From Actinoplanes oryzae (GTDB lineage: Bacteria > Actinomycetota > Actinomycetes > Mycobacteriales > Micromonosporaceae), in assembly GCF_030757795.1 (NCBI RefSeq), contig NZ_JAUQWH010000035.1, forward strand, positions 1 through 64,000: DNA of 64,000 bases, written 5' to 3'. A program made the translations under genes and the position numbers. Below are positions 26,415 to 35,606 of the stretch, one piece after another. The notes beneath the pieces were generated by a model, which was given only the letters and a program-made list of their open reading frames with translations, ran no database searches and was not told where the DNA came from. Within the stretch, counting starts at the first letter, position 1; each line of letters starts with the position of its first letter.

Positions 26415-26449
26415 GACGATCTAGCCGGGGTGGCGGGGGACATGACGAT

Positions 26450-26476
26450 GCCCCGGCACCTGGGAGGTGCCGGGGC
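26450..26476. terminator. Bidirectional terminator hairpin
   Basis: GCCCCGGCACCT (26450-26461) pairs perfectly with AGGTGCCGGGGC (26465-26476) around GGG. It lies between the convergent pucR-like and glycosyltransferase genes. Confidence 0.8.
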
Positions 26477-26511
26477 GCTCGGCCGCCGCCCGGGAGCAGG
26501 CGGCGGGCCCG

Positions 26512-28716
26512 TCAGCCGGCGGCGGTCAGGTCGTACACCGTCGTGCCGCCGATCGTGGTGGCCGTGAAGTTCTCGGACACCCAGGTGGCGATCCGGGACG
26601 ACTCGGTGGTCTCGCCGCCCTGGCCGCCCATGCCTCCGCCGCCGCCCATGCCGCCGCCGGAGATGTAGTAGGTGATGTCGCCCGCCGCCACGTACGCCTG
26701 GAACTCCTCGAGCGTGGGGGAGGGGTCGCTGCCGTTCCAGCCGCCGAGGGCGATGACCGCGGTGCCGCTGGCCAGCTCGTAGTCGGCCGCGGAGGTCGCG
26801 CCGCTCACGGCCGCGGCCCACTTGGTGGTGGTGGCCTTGAGCGCGGCGGTCAGCTCACTGTTGCTGCTGCTCCCGCCCATGCCGCCCCCGGTACGCCCGC
26901 CGCGCTGGCCGCCGTCCGCCTCCGCCGACGAGGATCCCGAGCCCGACTCGGTCGATCCGGATCCCGCGTCACCCGTGGTGGACCCCGAGTCCGTGTCGCC
27001 CGTGGTGGACCCCGAGTCCGTGTCGCCCGTCGTGGATCCCGAGTCCGTCGAGCCGGATTCCGTGTCGCCCGGCGTGGAGCCCGAGGGCGGGGTGCCGGGG
27101 GCTGTGCCGGACGCGTCCGACGTACCCGGGAAGCCGCCCTGGCCGCCCGCCCCGCCGAAGCCGCCGCCCCCACCGGGACCGCCGCCCATGCCGCCCGTCG
27201 CCGCCGAGGCCGGACCGCTGCTCGGAATGCTGCCGGTGTGGGCCTCCCCGGCCGTGGCCGTCGCCCAGGCCGCGCCGCCGGCCCCCGCCGACAGGACCCC
27301 GGCGAGCACCGCCACGACCGCCAGCCGCCGCATCCGCAGGCTCGCCGAGCCACCGTGCCGCCCCGCGTCGCCGGGGCGGGCCGTGACGACCACGGCCAGC
27401 GCGGCGAGCGTACCGGCGAGCAATGAGACCCACCGCAGAGCCGGCAGCCAGTCGGTGCGGCCGAGCAGCACGTAGCCCCACACGGCGGTGCCGAGGATCA
27501 TGGCCGCGAGCACCAGCCGCGCGGCGAACGACGCCCGGTAGAGCCAGAGGACCCGCCCGCCGACGGCGACCATCGCGGCGATCGCGGGGGCGAGGGCGAC
27601 CGTGTAGTAGGGGTGGATGGTCCCGCTCATGAACGAGAATGTGACGCCGGTGACCAGGATCCAGCCGCCCCACAGCAGGGCGGCGGCGCGGGCGCGGTCG
27701 GTGCGCGGCGCCTTCCACGTGGCGGCCAGCACGGCGACGAGCCCGATCAGCGCGGCCGGGAGCAGCCACGAGATCTCCAGGCCCATCGACGAGCCGAAGA
27801 GCCGGCCGATGCCCGTGGCGCCGCCGAAGCCGGTGTTCCCGCCGCCCATGCCGCCACCGCCGCCGTTGCCCTCGCCGCCGAGGATGCGGCCGAGGCCGTT
27901 GTAGCCGATTGCCAGCTCCCACAGCGTGTTGTTGGTCGAGCCGGCGATGAAGGGCCGCGACGACGCCGGCCACAGCGAGACGAGCGCCACGTACCAGCCG
28001 GCGGACACGACCAGCGCCAGGCCGGCGACCAGCAGATCACGGATGCGCCTGCCGAGGCCGGTGGGCGCGGCGACGAGGTACACCAGGGCGAACGCCGGCA
28101 GCACCAGGAACGCCTGCATCATCTTGGTGAGGAACCCGAACCCGAGCAGTACGCCGGTCAGCGCGAGCCACTTCCACGATGCCTTCTCCACGGCGCGCAC
28201 GGTGGTGTACGCCCCGGCGGTCATGAGCAGGACGAGGAGCGCGTCGGGGTTGTCGTACCGGAACATGAGGACAGCGACCGGGGTCAGCGCGAGAGCGAGC
28301 CCGCCCAGCAGTCCCGCGACCGGGCCGAACCAGCGCTTGACGGTCGCGTACACCAGATAGACCGACGCGACGCCCATGAGCGCCTGAGGTGCCAGGATCG
28401 CCCAGCTGTTGACGCCGAAGATCCGGGCCGACAGGCCCATGACCCACATCGCGGCCGGCGGTTTGTCGACGGTGATGGCGTTGCCCGCGTCGAGGGAGCC
28501 GAAGAGCCAGGCCTTCCAGCTCTGGGCGCCGGCCTGCGCGGCGGCGGCGTAGAAGCTGTTGCCCCAGCCGGAGGCGGACAGGTTCCACAGGTAGAGCACG
28601 GCGGTGCCGGCGAGCAGCACGGTCAGCGCGATCCGTTCCGGGCCGAATCCGCGCCGCCGGTGCTGGGGCGCCGCATCGCCGGGTGCGGTGACCGGGCGGT
28701 CCATCAACGTCGTCAT
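26512..28716 (-). CDS. Glycosyltransferase family 39-like membrane mannosyltransferase
   Basis: 734 aa from the ATG at 28716 (MTTLMDRP); a GTG three codons upstream is possible. The N-terminal two-thirds has about twelve membrane helices with the ArnT/PMT-type first loop, GWGNSFYAAAAQAGAQSWK and ITVDKPPAAMW, where a conserved acidic residue (DKPP) contacts the lipid-linked sugar. The C-terminal part is extracytoplasmic: Gly-rich stretches, a Ser/Thr/Gly/Asp repeat (SGSTTGDTD unit, 27 bp, near 26960-27060) and a small folded end domain (about residues 605-734). Such enzymes transfer sugars from polyprenyl donors to proteins or glycans outside the membrane. It is divergent from pgi. Confidence 0.88.
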   Translation of the reverse strand: MTTLMDRPVTAPGDAAPQHRRRGFGPERIALTVLLAGTAVLYLWNLSASGWGNSFYAAAAQAGAQSWKAWLFGSLDAGNAITVDKPPAAMWVMGLSARIFGVNSWAILAPQALMGVASVYLVYATVKRWFGPVAGLLGGLALALTPVAVLMFRYDNPDALLVLLMTAGAYTTVRAVEKASWKWLALTGVLLGFGFLTKMMQAFLVLPAFALVYLVAAPTGLGRRIRDLLVAGLALVVSAGWYVALVSLWPASSRPFIAGSTNNTLWELAIGYNGLGRILGGEGNGGGGGMGGGNTGFGGATGIGRLFGSSMGLEISWLLPAALIGLVAVLAATWKAPRTDRARAAALLWGGWILVTGVTFSFMSGTIHPYYTVALAPAIAAMVAVGGRVLWLYRASFAARLVLAAMILGTAVWGYVLLGRTDWLPALRWVSLLAGTLAALAVVVTARPGDAGRHGGSASLRMRRLAVVAVLAGVLSAGAGGAAWATATAGEAHTGSIPSSGPASAATGGMGGGPGGGGGFGGAGGQGGFPGTSDASGTAPGTPPSGSTPGDTESGSTDSGSTTGDTDSGSTTGDTDSGSTTGDAGSGSTESGSGSSSAEADGGQRGGRTGGGMGGSSSNSELTAALKATTTKWAAAVSGATSAADYELASGTAVIALGGWNGSDPSPTLEEFQAYVAAGDITYYISGGGMGGGGGMGGQGGETTESSRIATWVSENFTATTIGGTTVYDLTAAG
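26960..27060. repeat. 27-bp in-frame repeat in the glycosyltransferase gene
   Basis: Three to four units with CCCGTGGTGGACCCCGAGTC on the plus strand; they encode the SGSTTGDTD linker repeat. Confidence 0.8.
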
Positions 28717-28875
28717 GCCGATCACAGTGCTCAGGCGGGCTACGCGTGCTCTGTGGTGCCCCTGTGGGCCCTCTATGAGCTGTGACGGGAGTCGCGCAGC
28801 AAGATCTAGGGCGGTGCGCGTCGATCCGTGCCACGATGTGACCGATAGTCGGTTCAGGCGGGAGTCAATCCAAAG

Positions 28876-30510
28876 ATGAGCAGCGAACACGTTTCCGACA
28901 GCGCCGAATGGCAGGCAGTGCAGGGCCACGCCGAGAAATTCGCGAGCGTGCACCTGCGGGAGCTGTTCGACAGCGACCCGCGCCGGGGTGAGAGGCTCAC
29001 CGCCCAGGTCGCTGATCTCTACGTGGACTACAGCAAGAACCTGGTGACGGACGAGGTGCTGGCGGCCCTGATCGCGCTGGCGGAGAAGGCGAAGCTGCGC
29101 GAGCGCACGGCCGCGATGTTCGCCGGGGAGCACATCAACGTCACCGAGGACCGGGCCGTGCTGCACACCGCGCTGCGGCTGCCGCGCGACGCGTCGCTGA
29201 CCGTCGACGGCCAGGACGTGGTCGCCGACGTGCACGAGGTCCTCGACCGGATGGGCGCGTTCAGCGACAAGGTCCGCTCGGGCGAGTGGGTGGGCGCCAC
29301 GGGCCAGCGCATCAGGACCATCGTCAACATCGGCATCGGCGGGTCCGACCTCGGCCCGGTCATGGCCTACGAGGCGCTGAAGGCGTACGCGGACCCCGGC
29401 ATCGAGGCCCGCTTCATCTCCAACATCGACCCCACCGATCTGTACGCGAAGACGCACGACCTGGACCCGGCGACGACGCTGTTCATCGTGGTGTCCAAGA
29501 CGTTCGGCACGCAGGAGACGCTGACCAACGCGACCGAGGCCCGCAACTGGCTGCTCGCGGGCCTGGGCGGCGACGCCTCGGCGGTGGCCAAGCACTTCGT
29601 CGCGGTCAGCACCAACGCGAAGCGCGTCGCGGAGTTCGGCATCGACACCGAGAACATGTTCGGCTTCTGGGACTGGGTGGGTGGCCGCTACTCGCTGCCG
29701 TCGGCCGTGGGCCTGTCCGTCATGATCGCGATCGGCAAGGAGCAGTTCGCCGAGCTGCTGGCCGGCTACCGCAAGGTCGACGAGCACTTCCTCACCGAGC
29801 CGCTGGAGCGCAACGTCCCGGCGCTGCTGGGCCTGCTCAACGTCTGGTACGACACGTTCCTGGGCGCCCAGTCGCACGCCGTCCTGCCGTATTCGCAGTA
29901 CCTGCACCGCTTCGCCGCGTACCTGCAGCAGCTCACGATGGAGAGCAACGGCAAGCATGTCCGGCTGGACGGCGCCGCGGTGGAGTACCAGACCGGTGAG
30001 GTCTTCTGGGGCGAGCCCGGCACCAACGGCCAGCACGCGTTCTACCAGCTGATCCACCAGGGCACCAAGCTGATCCCGGCCGACTTCATCGGCTTCAGCG
30101 TGCCCAACCACGACACCGGCGAGATGCACGACCTGTTCATGTCGAACTTCTTCGCCCAGACCGGCGCGCTGGCGTTCGGCCGCACCGCCGAGGAGGTCGC
30201 GGCGGAGGGTGTCGCGGCCGAGATCGTGCCGCACAAGGTCATGCCGGGCAACCACCCGACCACGACCATCCTGGCGGAGAAGCTCACGCCCTCGGTGCTG
30301 GGCCAGCTGATCGCCCTGTACGAGCACATCACGTTCACGCAGGGCACGATCTGGGAGATCAACTCGTTCGACCAGTGGGGCGTGGAGCTCGGCAAGGTCA
30401 TGGCCAACCAGCTCGCGCCGCTGCTGACCGCCGCGTCGACGCCGGAGGCCACGAACGACTCGTCGACCGACACGCTGATCGCGCGGTACCGCGCGCAGCG
30501 CGGCCGCTGA
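28876..30510 (+). CDS. pgi: Glucose-6-phosphate isomerase
   Basis: 544 aa, full length for the bacterial enzyme. It interconverts glucose-6-phosphate and fructose-6-phosphate in glycolysis and gluconeogenesis in the cytoplasm. The N-terminal region has the conserved [11 protein letters not shown] and [14 protein letters not shown]; the C-terminal signature region lies around LIPADFIGF and [14 protein letters not shown], which holds the catalytic His/Lys neighbourhood. ATG start with a GGGAG ribosome site 11 bases upstream and a possible -10 GATAGT at 28851-28856. It is followed after 36 bases by a separate leaderless gene. Confidence 0.97.
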   Translation: MSSEHVSDSAEWQAVQGHAEKFASVHLRELFDSDPRRGERLTAQVADLYVDYSKNLVTDEVLAALIALAEKAKLRERTAAMFAGEHINVTEDRAVLHTALRLPRDASLTVDGQDVVADVHEVLDRMGAFSDKVRSGEWVGATGQRIRTIVNIGIGGSDLGPVMAYEALKAYADPGIEARFISNIDPTDLYAKTHDLDPATTLFIVVSKTFGTQETLTNATEARNWLLAGLGGDASAVAKHFVAVSTNAKRVAEFGIDTENMFGFWDWVGGRYSLPSAVGLSVMIAIGKEQFAELLAGYRKVDEHFLTEPLERNVPALLGLLNVWYDTFLGAQSHAVLPYSQYLHRFAAYLQQLTMESNGKHVRLDGAAVEYQTGEVFWGEPGTNGQHAFYQLIHQGTKLIPADFIGFSVPNHDTGEMHDLFMSNFFAQTGALAFGRTAEEVAAEGVAAEIVPHKVMPGNHPTTTILAEKLTPSVLGQLIALYEHITFTQGTIWEINSFDQWGVELGKVMANQLAPLLTAASTPEATNDSSTDTLIARYRAQRGR

Positions 30511-30533
30511 CGGTTTCTGTCACACCCGGGGCT

Positions 30534-30539
30534 TAGGGT
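30534..30539 (+). promoter_or_regulatory. -10 element of a probable leaderless transcript
   Basis: TAGGGT lies seven bases before the GTG at 30547, so this gene has its own promoter although it lies close behind pgi. Confidence 0.6.
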
Positions 30540-30546
30540 CTGTTCC

Positions 30547-31623
30547 GTGGAGCTCACCGCGGAACAGGCCCGTGCCGTCCGGATGCGCAGCCTGCTGCTG
30601 ACCCCGCACGTCCGCCGGCCGGATGTCGCGGGCGTCGTCGAGTGGTTCGGTGCCATGCAGGCGCAGGACATGGCGAGCGGCCTGTGGTCGCTCGGTGTCC
30701 GCCTGCCCGGCGTCACCGCGGCCGGCGTCACCGAGGCGCTGGAGCGCCGCGAGGCGATCCGCACGTGGCCGATGCGCGGGACGGTCCACCTCGTCCCGCC
30801 GCGCGACGCCCATTGGATGCTCGACCTCATGGGCGTCCGCGCGCTGGCCGGCGCCGCCAAGCGCCGCGAGACGCTGGGCCTGTCGGAGAAGACGGCCGAG
30901 CGGGCCGTCGAGGTGCTCGGCGCGGCGTTGCGGGGCCGGCGCTGCACGCGAGCCGAGTGCCTGGCCGCCCTCCGCGAGGGCGGCATCGAGGTGAGCGGCC
31001 AGCTGGGCTACCACCTGCTGTGGTACGCGAGCCAGCGCGGCGTCACGTGCATCGCCCCGCACATCGGCAAGGAGCAGACGTTCGTGCTGCTCGACGAGTG
31101 GGTCCCCGACCCCGCCACCCCCACCCGCGACGAGGCCCTGGCCCTGATCGCGCACCGCTACTTCCGCAGCCACGGCCCCGCCACCCGCCTGGACCTCGCC
31201 CGCTGGACAGGCCTCACGGTGACCGACGCCAAGAAGGGCATCGCCCTCGCCGGCGCCGGCCTCACCACGGTGACCGTCGACGGGGTGGAGATGCTTGCCG
31301 ACCCCGCCGTCCTTGACCAGGCGCCGGCGCACCTCGACGATTGGGCGGCGCTGCCGGGCTTCGACGAGTACATGCTGGGTTACAAGGACCGCGACCTGCT
31401 GCTCACCCCCGAGCAGTTCGCCGCCGTGGTCCCGGGCGGCAACGGCATCTTCCGCCCCACCCTGGTCGAGCGGGGCCGCGTGGTCGCCACCTGGAGCCGG
31501 CCCGCCGGCAAGAAGATCGTCACGGTCAAGCCCTTCGCCGACCTCGACCGCGCCCGGGCCGAGGCCGCCCTCCGGCCCTACGCGCACTTCGTGGGCTCAC
31601 CGCTGCAGGTCGCCTTCGAGTAA
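30547..31623 (+). CDS. Winged-helix HTH_42 protein (AlkZ-like DNA glycosylase superfamily)
   Basis: 358 aa. The N-terminus has the QxQ motif of the AlkZ family (AMQAQDMASGLW, about residues 36-47); in the characterised Streptomyces enzyme the two Gln residues are needed for glycosylase activity. Other family marks are TWPMRGTVHL and GFDEYMLGYKDR. Characterised members remove alkylated or crosslinked bases from DNA; most homologues are not linked to an antibiotic cluster and have unknown targets. GTG start with a TAGGGT -10 element seven bases upstream, no ribosome site. It may protect the producer's DNA, but no genotoxin genes are nearby. Confidence 0.88.
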   Translation: MELTAEQARAVRMRSLLLTPHVRRPDVAGVVEWFGAMQAQDMASGLWSLGVRLPGVTAAGVTEALERREAIRTWPMRGTVHLVPPRDAHWMLDLMGVRALAGAAKRRETLGLSEKTAERAVEVLGAALRGRRCTRAECLAALREGGIEVSGQLGYHLLWYASQRGVTCIAPHIGKEQTFVLLDEWVPDPATPTRDEALALIAHRYFRSHGPATRLDLARWTGLTVTDAKKGIALAGAGLTTVTVDGVEMLADPAVLDQAPAHLDDWAALPGFDEYMLGYKDRDLLLTPEQFAAVVPGGNGIFRPTLVERGRVVATWSRPAGKKIVTVKPFADLDRARAEAALRPYAHFVGSPLQVAFE

Positions 31624-31876
31624 CCCCGCCACGGTGTCCGCGCAGCCCCACGACAGGCTGCCCCGGCGGTGTTTGTGCACGACCACCTTCCCGCCTCCCG
31701 CTCGACCGGGATCTCCGAGCGGTCCGGCCGGATGGCCAAGGGCCTTCGCCGTGGCGATCCGCGGATCCACGGCGAGCCGCACCGCGGTCGTCATGCCGGA
31801 CGCTGTCACCGGAACAGGCGTTGTGCTGGTCGTCCCGGTGGGTTCCAATCGGAGGCGACGGCATCCTGGAGGGCAC
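31624..31876. other. Intergenic region, nothing recognised
   Basis: 253 bases between the AlkZ-like gene and the first gene of the SCO2521-like locus. It presumably holds the promoter of that locus; apart from the GGAGGG ribosome site at about 31867 I recognise nothing. Confidence 0.4.
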
Positions 31877-32806
31877 ATGCTCATCGCCGGCGAGGTGCAC
31901 ACCGGACTGCTGCGCGGCCCGGCGCCGGTCACCACGGAAGACGCACGTGGCCTGGTGGATCTGATCGTGGGCGAGCCGGTCCTGGCGTCGGAGAGACCGA
32001 TCGCGTACGTCCGCTCCCCGGCCGTGCCGGTCGGCATCGACTGCTTCCTGACCCCGGCCGGCGCCCACCGGCAGGTTCGCGGCATCGGTACCGTCCTGCA
32101 GCGGACGTCCATCACCGGCGGCCACCTGATCCAGGGGTCGGCGTACGCCCGGATCGAGCCGTCGTCCGGTGCCGCGCGGCTGCCGTGGTCGTACTACCTT
32201 GCCCAGCCCGGTGTCGTGGAGACGGTGGGCCGGACCGGGCCGGACGCGGTGGCCGGCGCTCTGGGGTCGCCCGCACCGGGCACAGTGGATCTGGCGGCGA
32301 TCGCGGCCCGTGCCGTCGGCCGGGTGCAGGATCGCCGTCCGGGCGGCTCGCCGCTCAGATCCGGGCGTACGCGCCTGCGCTGGATCGTGGCGACCGGCGG
32401 TGCGACGACCTCGGTGCAGTTCACCCTGCGCCGCGACGATCAGAGGCTGCTCCGGGTGACGGTGCCGGACGGCTCCGCCGCCAGTGCCTGTGCGGTCGCG
32501 GAGGACGTCGCCCTGCACGACTGGCTGCTCACCACGCTCCTCGCCGCCGTGCGGAAGGCTGCCCCGGGCGTGCTGGTACGCGCCGAGGCGCTGCGCCGGT
32601 TGGCGCCGGTGATCGACCATCTGCTGCACCTGTGGATGCCGGGAGCCCGCGGTGACGAGCTCTCCGACATGGTGTGGGCGGCGCTGGAAAGCCGGCCGGG
32701 TTTCAGCCGGCAGTGGCACACCGTCGTCGCCCGCATCCGCGATCAGCTGGTCGTCGGCGCCATGGCGACGCCGGCCGGGCCGGACGCGTCGGCGAGCCCG
32801 CGATGA
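31877..32806 (+). CDS. SCO2521-family conserved actinobacterial protein
   Basis: 309 aa from the ATG at 31877, with GGAGGG upstream. The N-terminal MLIAGEVHTGLL and the block RPIAYVRSPAVPVGIDC match my memory of the SCO2521 family of Streptomyces coelicolor; ITGGHLIQGSAYARI is also conserved. No domain of known function is seen; there are no membrane segments, so it is cytoplasmic. The middle is a mixed beta region, and the C-terminal third is helical with WLLTTLLAAVRK and LLHLWMPGARGD. It overlaps the next gene by 4 bp (ATGA) and is convergent with the SCO2522-2525-like genes. In this conserved locus it is probably a component with the variant P-loop protein and the methyltransferase, but no role is known. 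Confidence 0.78.
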   Translation: MLIAGEVHTGLLRGPAPVTTEDARGLVDLIVGEPVLASERPIAYVRSPAVPVGIDCFLTPAGAHRQVRGIGTVLQRTSITGGHLIQGSAYARIEPSSGAARLPWSYYLAQPGVVETVGRTGPDAVAGALGSPAPGTVDLAAIAARAVGRVQDRRPGGSPLRSGRTRLRWIVATGGATTSVQFTLRRDDQRLLRVTVPDGSAASACAVAEDVALHDWLLTTLLAAVRKAAPGVLVRAEALRRLAPVIDHLLHLWMPGARGDELSDMVWAALESRPGFSRQWHTVVARIRDQLVVGAMATPAGPDASASPR

Positions 32807-33759
32807 CCCCTCCGCCGCCCGCGCTGGCGCCACCCCCCAGCGTCGCCCGGAAGATTCTCACCACCGTGGCCACCGGCGGTCTCACGTTCCTCATCACCAA
32901 TGCCGCGAACCTGCCGCAGGACACGAGCCTCACCCTGTCCGTCCTGATCGGCGGCATCGCCCTGCTGATCCGCTTCCTGATCGACTTCGATCGGCGGCTC
33001 GGCGTCGTCGAGCGGCTGGCGCGGGACGGGCTGACCGGGACGAGGAAGCTGGTCACCGACGCTTTCGGCGACATCAGCGAGGCGACCGATCTGCACCGCA
33101 TGATCGGCCTGTCGTCGCTGGGGGAGGAGGTGATCCGGAATCTGGTGCGCAATGCCGTACTCGTTCCCGCGGCCGCGCCCGAGATCATCCACCGCTTCGT
33201 GCGGGCCAGGATCGCCGAGACGTCCGAGCTGCTCAAGCAGGTCTCGGACGGAGGCACGGTCACCTACTACGGCGAGGACCGTGAGTGGCTGCTCGGACTC
33301 ACCCGCAATGCCACGGCCAGCATCGATGCGATCAGCCTGGCGGCGGTCGACCACAGCCTGTGGCAGAGCGAGACAGGGCAGCGCTATCTCGACGCCCAGC
33401 GCGTCGCCGCCGCCGACGGCACGAAGGTGCGCCGGATCTTCGTGCTGGACACCGCGGCCGACGCGGGTGACAAGGATCTGGCGTTGGTCTGCTCCGAACA
33501 GGTCCGGCTCGGCATCGACGTGCGCCTGCTGGTCCGCGACGACGTGCCGCAGCAGCTGCGGGTGCACGACCTGATCGTCTTCGACGACACGCTCGCGTAC
33601 GAGATGACACCCACCAGTTCGGACCCGCAGCTCGCCCAGATCGCCGAAACCCGGCTGGTGCTGACCGAGTATCGGGTCCAGCAATGCGTGCAACTGTTCC
33701 GGGAGTTGTGGGAGGTGTCGCGCGAGCCCGAACCGCCCGGCGATCAGACGAAGACGTAG
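32803..33759 (+). CDS. Membrane protein with two N-terminal helices and a cytoplasmic domain of unknown type
   Basis: 318 aa. A Pro-rich start is followed by a helical hairpin in the membrane (about residues 19-36 and 45-62), then a soluble domain. Marks in the latter are EDREWLLGLTRNATASIDA, a YLDAQRVAA helix, KVRRIFVLD, GIDVRLLVRDD and DLIVFDDTLAYEM. This order of short beta-strands resembles phospholipase-D-like folds, but no HxK motif is present, so I only say 'PLD-like' as a guess. A paralogue lies at 39589-40542. Its start overlaps the SCO2521-family stop (ATGA). Its end overlaps the convergent SCO2522-family gene by 16 bp. Both paralogues flank the locus, suggesting a membrane-attached component. 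Confidence 0.78.
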   Translation: MTPPPPALAPPPSVARKILTTVATGGLTFLITNAANLPQDTSLTLSVLIGGIALLIRFLIDFDRRLGVVERLARDGLTGTRKLVTDAFGDISEATDLHRMIGLSSLGEEVIRNLVRNAVLVPAAAPEIIHRFVRARIAETSELLKQVSDGGTVTYYGEDREWLLGLTRNATASIDAISLAAVDHSLWQSETGQRYLDAQRVAAADGTKVRRIFVLDTAADAGDKDLALVCSEQVRLGIDVRLLVRDDVPQQLRVHDLIVFDDTLAYEMTPTSSDPQLAQIAETRLVLTEYRVQQCVQLFRELWEVSREPEPPGDQTKT

Positions 33760-34691
33760 CCGATGCGGTCGACCGCCTGCGCAGGCAGCGCGAACGCCTC
33801 GCGGGCAGCCCGATCGGCGATCATCTCCGACAGGGCCGGCGCGACCGCGTACTGCCCGAGGATCGTCCGGACCGCCACCTCGATCGGCAGGAAGCGGGAA
33901 TCCATGACGGAGATCGTCCGGTACGCCCGGAAGGGTGCCGCCCGCGGATTGAGCTGCAGCACGGCGGGCATCGCCGCCCACTCGGCGGGCAGCGACTCCA
34001 TCGATCCGGGCTGCGGCTCGGCGACGGGCTCGCCTGTGTGGCGTACGAGGCCCAGCCGTTGCACCTGCCACACCGCGGCCAGGAACGGGCAGGACCACAG
34101 CCGCCCGCCGTTCTGCTCGCTCCACAGCTCGATGTCCAGGAAGATCGAGTGGTTCCGGGCGGCGCTCTGCCGCGGCGGCCGCCAGGGCTGAGGCGCTGTC
34201 ATGGCGGCCGTCGCCTCACCGGCGGGGGAGCGTTCGCCGTTGGTCAGCCAGCCGGTCACGGACAGCGGGGGCCGCGAGCCGTCGGTGCCCTCGGCCGGCT
34301 CGCTGACCAGATGTCCCTCCACCAGCCGGGCGAGCTCGACGCCGTCGGCCGTGGCGCAGCCGGACTCCCGGGCGATGTAGTCGACAGTCAGCCCCGCCTC
34401 GGTCGCCGCCTCCACGACCTGGTCGATGACGCCGCGCGGCGTGCCGAACCGGGTGAAGTAGTCGTCGATCAGGAAGCAGGTGCTCACCCGCGGCGAGGAC
34501 CTGGCCGTGACGGTCCCACGGGCCGCGGCGGCCCAGGGCGCGACGCGACGGAACTGCTCGACGAGGTGATCGTGCCCCGCCTTGAAGTCCTCCATGTACA
34601 GGTGACCCAGCTCGACGGAGAGATGCGAGAGCGCGACCGAGCGTACCGTGGTGGAGGCGGTCTCCTCGACGAAGATGCCGTCGGGGATCAC
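33744..34691 (-). CDS. SCO2522-family conserved actinobacterial protein
   Basis: 315 aa from a GTG at 34691 that overlaps the stop of the upstream P-loop gene (GTGA). Recognisable blocks are VALSHLSVELGHLYMEDF, STCFLIDDYFTRF, NHSIFLDIELWSEQNGGRL and RTILGQYAVAP. There are no transmembrane segments or known domains. STCFLIDDYFT and the LDIELW region are conserved acidic clusters that could bind metal or phosphate, which is inference. It is the last gene of a tightly coupled minus-strand operon with SCO2523-, SCO2524- and SCO2525-like genes. The family name is from memory of a catalogue of Streptomyces proteins; function unknown. Confidence 0.78.
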   Translation of the reverse strand: MIPDGIFVEETASTTVRSVALSHLSVELGHLYMEDFKAGHDHLVEQFRRVAPWAAAARGTVTARSSPRVSTCFLIDDYFTRFGTPRGVIDQVVEAATEAGLTVDYIARESGCATADGVELARLVEGHLVSEPAEGTDGSRPPLSVTGWLTNGERSPAGEATAAMTAPQPWRPPRQSAARNHSIFLDIELWSEQNGGRLWSCPFLAAVWQVQRLGLVRHTGEPVAEPQPGSMESLPAEWAAMPAVLQLNPRAAPFRAYRTISVMDSRFLPIEVAVRTILGQYAVAPALSEMIADRAAREAFALPAQAVDRIGYVFV

Positions 34692-35605
34692 AGGCCCAGC
34701 CACGCTTCGTCGTCGAAGAGCCGCTTGGCCAGTTGCTCCAACGCGGTGACCGACTCCTGGTTGGCTGTCCCGTGCAGCATGACGTCCTGGTTGGACAGCA
34801 GTTGCTCCCGCCACTGCAGCACAGGGTCGAGGGGAATCTCGCCGAGCACCACCGCGCGTCCGATGCCTTCGGCCCCCGCGAGCTCATGCAGGCCGCGGTC
34901 GGTGCGGTCGAGCCAGGCGAGCTGTTCGGGGCGCAGTCCCGCCTGGCCGGGTGCGGCCGGGTCCAGGACGGCGGTACGGACGAATCGGATGCTGCGGCGC
35001 AGCACGGCGGGGTCATGGCCACGGGACCGGCCCGCCTCGAGCAACCCGTGCGGACCGTGCACCAGCCCCGCGGCGGCGATGATGTGCTGCCGGGTCCAGC
35101 GGTGGAACACCAGCCAGCGGGCGTCCGCACCGGCCATGTCCGGGTGGGCGGTCGCCGCGAGAGCGATCTCCGTCGCGTACGAGCGGCCGGCGCTGAGGTC
35201 GACGACGGCCAGGTCGAACTCGTCCTCGATGCGCCGGAACAGCCGCACGCACCGCTCGACCATCTCCGCGGTCGCCCGGAACTCGCCGCCGCCGTGATCA
35301 CCGGGGAACAGCGTCAGCATTCCGGCGCCCGCCGGTCGGGTCCGCAGAGCGTCCCGCTCCGACTCCACCCAGACGTCGATGTGGCGTGGCTCCTCGGCGT
35401 GTCCGAGGAAGTAGTCGTGCAGTCCGCCGCCGGGCACCCCGGCCAGGGCGCCGGGGACCTCGAAGATCGCACCGGAGGTCGGGCTGCCGAAGTCGAAGTC
35501 GAGGTAGACGCTGTCCTTGCCGTCCAGCGCCGCGCGGTACGCCACATTGCAGCCGGTCACCGACCGCCCGGTGCCGCCCTTGTCGGAGGTCGCGAAGATC
35601 AGCAC
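34688..35605 (-). CDS. SCO2523-family variant P-loop ATPase-like protein
   Basis: 305 aa from the GTG at 35605, one base after the stop of the SCO2524-like gene. The N-terminus VLIFATSDKGGTGRSVTGCN is a deviant Walker A of the ParA/MinD/SIMIBI type in which the usual P-loop lysine is Arg (KGGTGRS). YLDFDFGSPT is the likely Walker A-prime and FDLAVVDLSAG the Walker B. The remainder (RWLVFHRWTRQHIIAAAGLVHG) fits a MinD/CbiA-like fold. The Lys-to-Arg change suggests altered or lost ATP hydrolysis. A GTG overlap with the next gene implies coupled translation. It is probably the nucleotide-sensing core of the SCO2521-2525 locus. Confidence 0.82.
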   Translation of the reverse strand: MLIFATSDKGGTGRSVTGCNVAYRAALDGKDSVYLDFDFGSPTSGAIFEVPGALAGVPGGGLHDYFLGHAEEPRHIDVWVESERDALRTRPAGAGMLTLFPGDHGGGEFRATAEMVERCVRLFRRIEDEFDLAVVDLSAGRSYATEIALAATAHPDMAGADARWLVFHRWTRQHIIAAAGLVHGPHGLLEAGRSRGHDPAVLRRSIRFVRTAVLDPAAPGQAGLRPEQLAWLDRTDRGLHELAGAEGIGRAVVLGEIPLDPVLQWREQLLSNQDVMLHGTANQESVTALEQLAKRLFDDEAWLGL

Positions 35606-35606
35606 G

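Noticed and set aside
28700-30327. Upstream extension of the glycosyltransferase into the pgi region
   Set aside because: The extension is antisense to pgi and Arg/Gly/Ala-rich; the membrane protein starts naturally at 28716.
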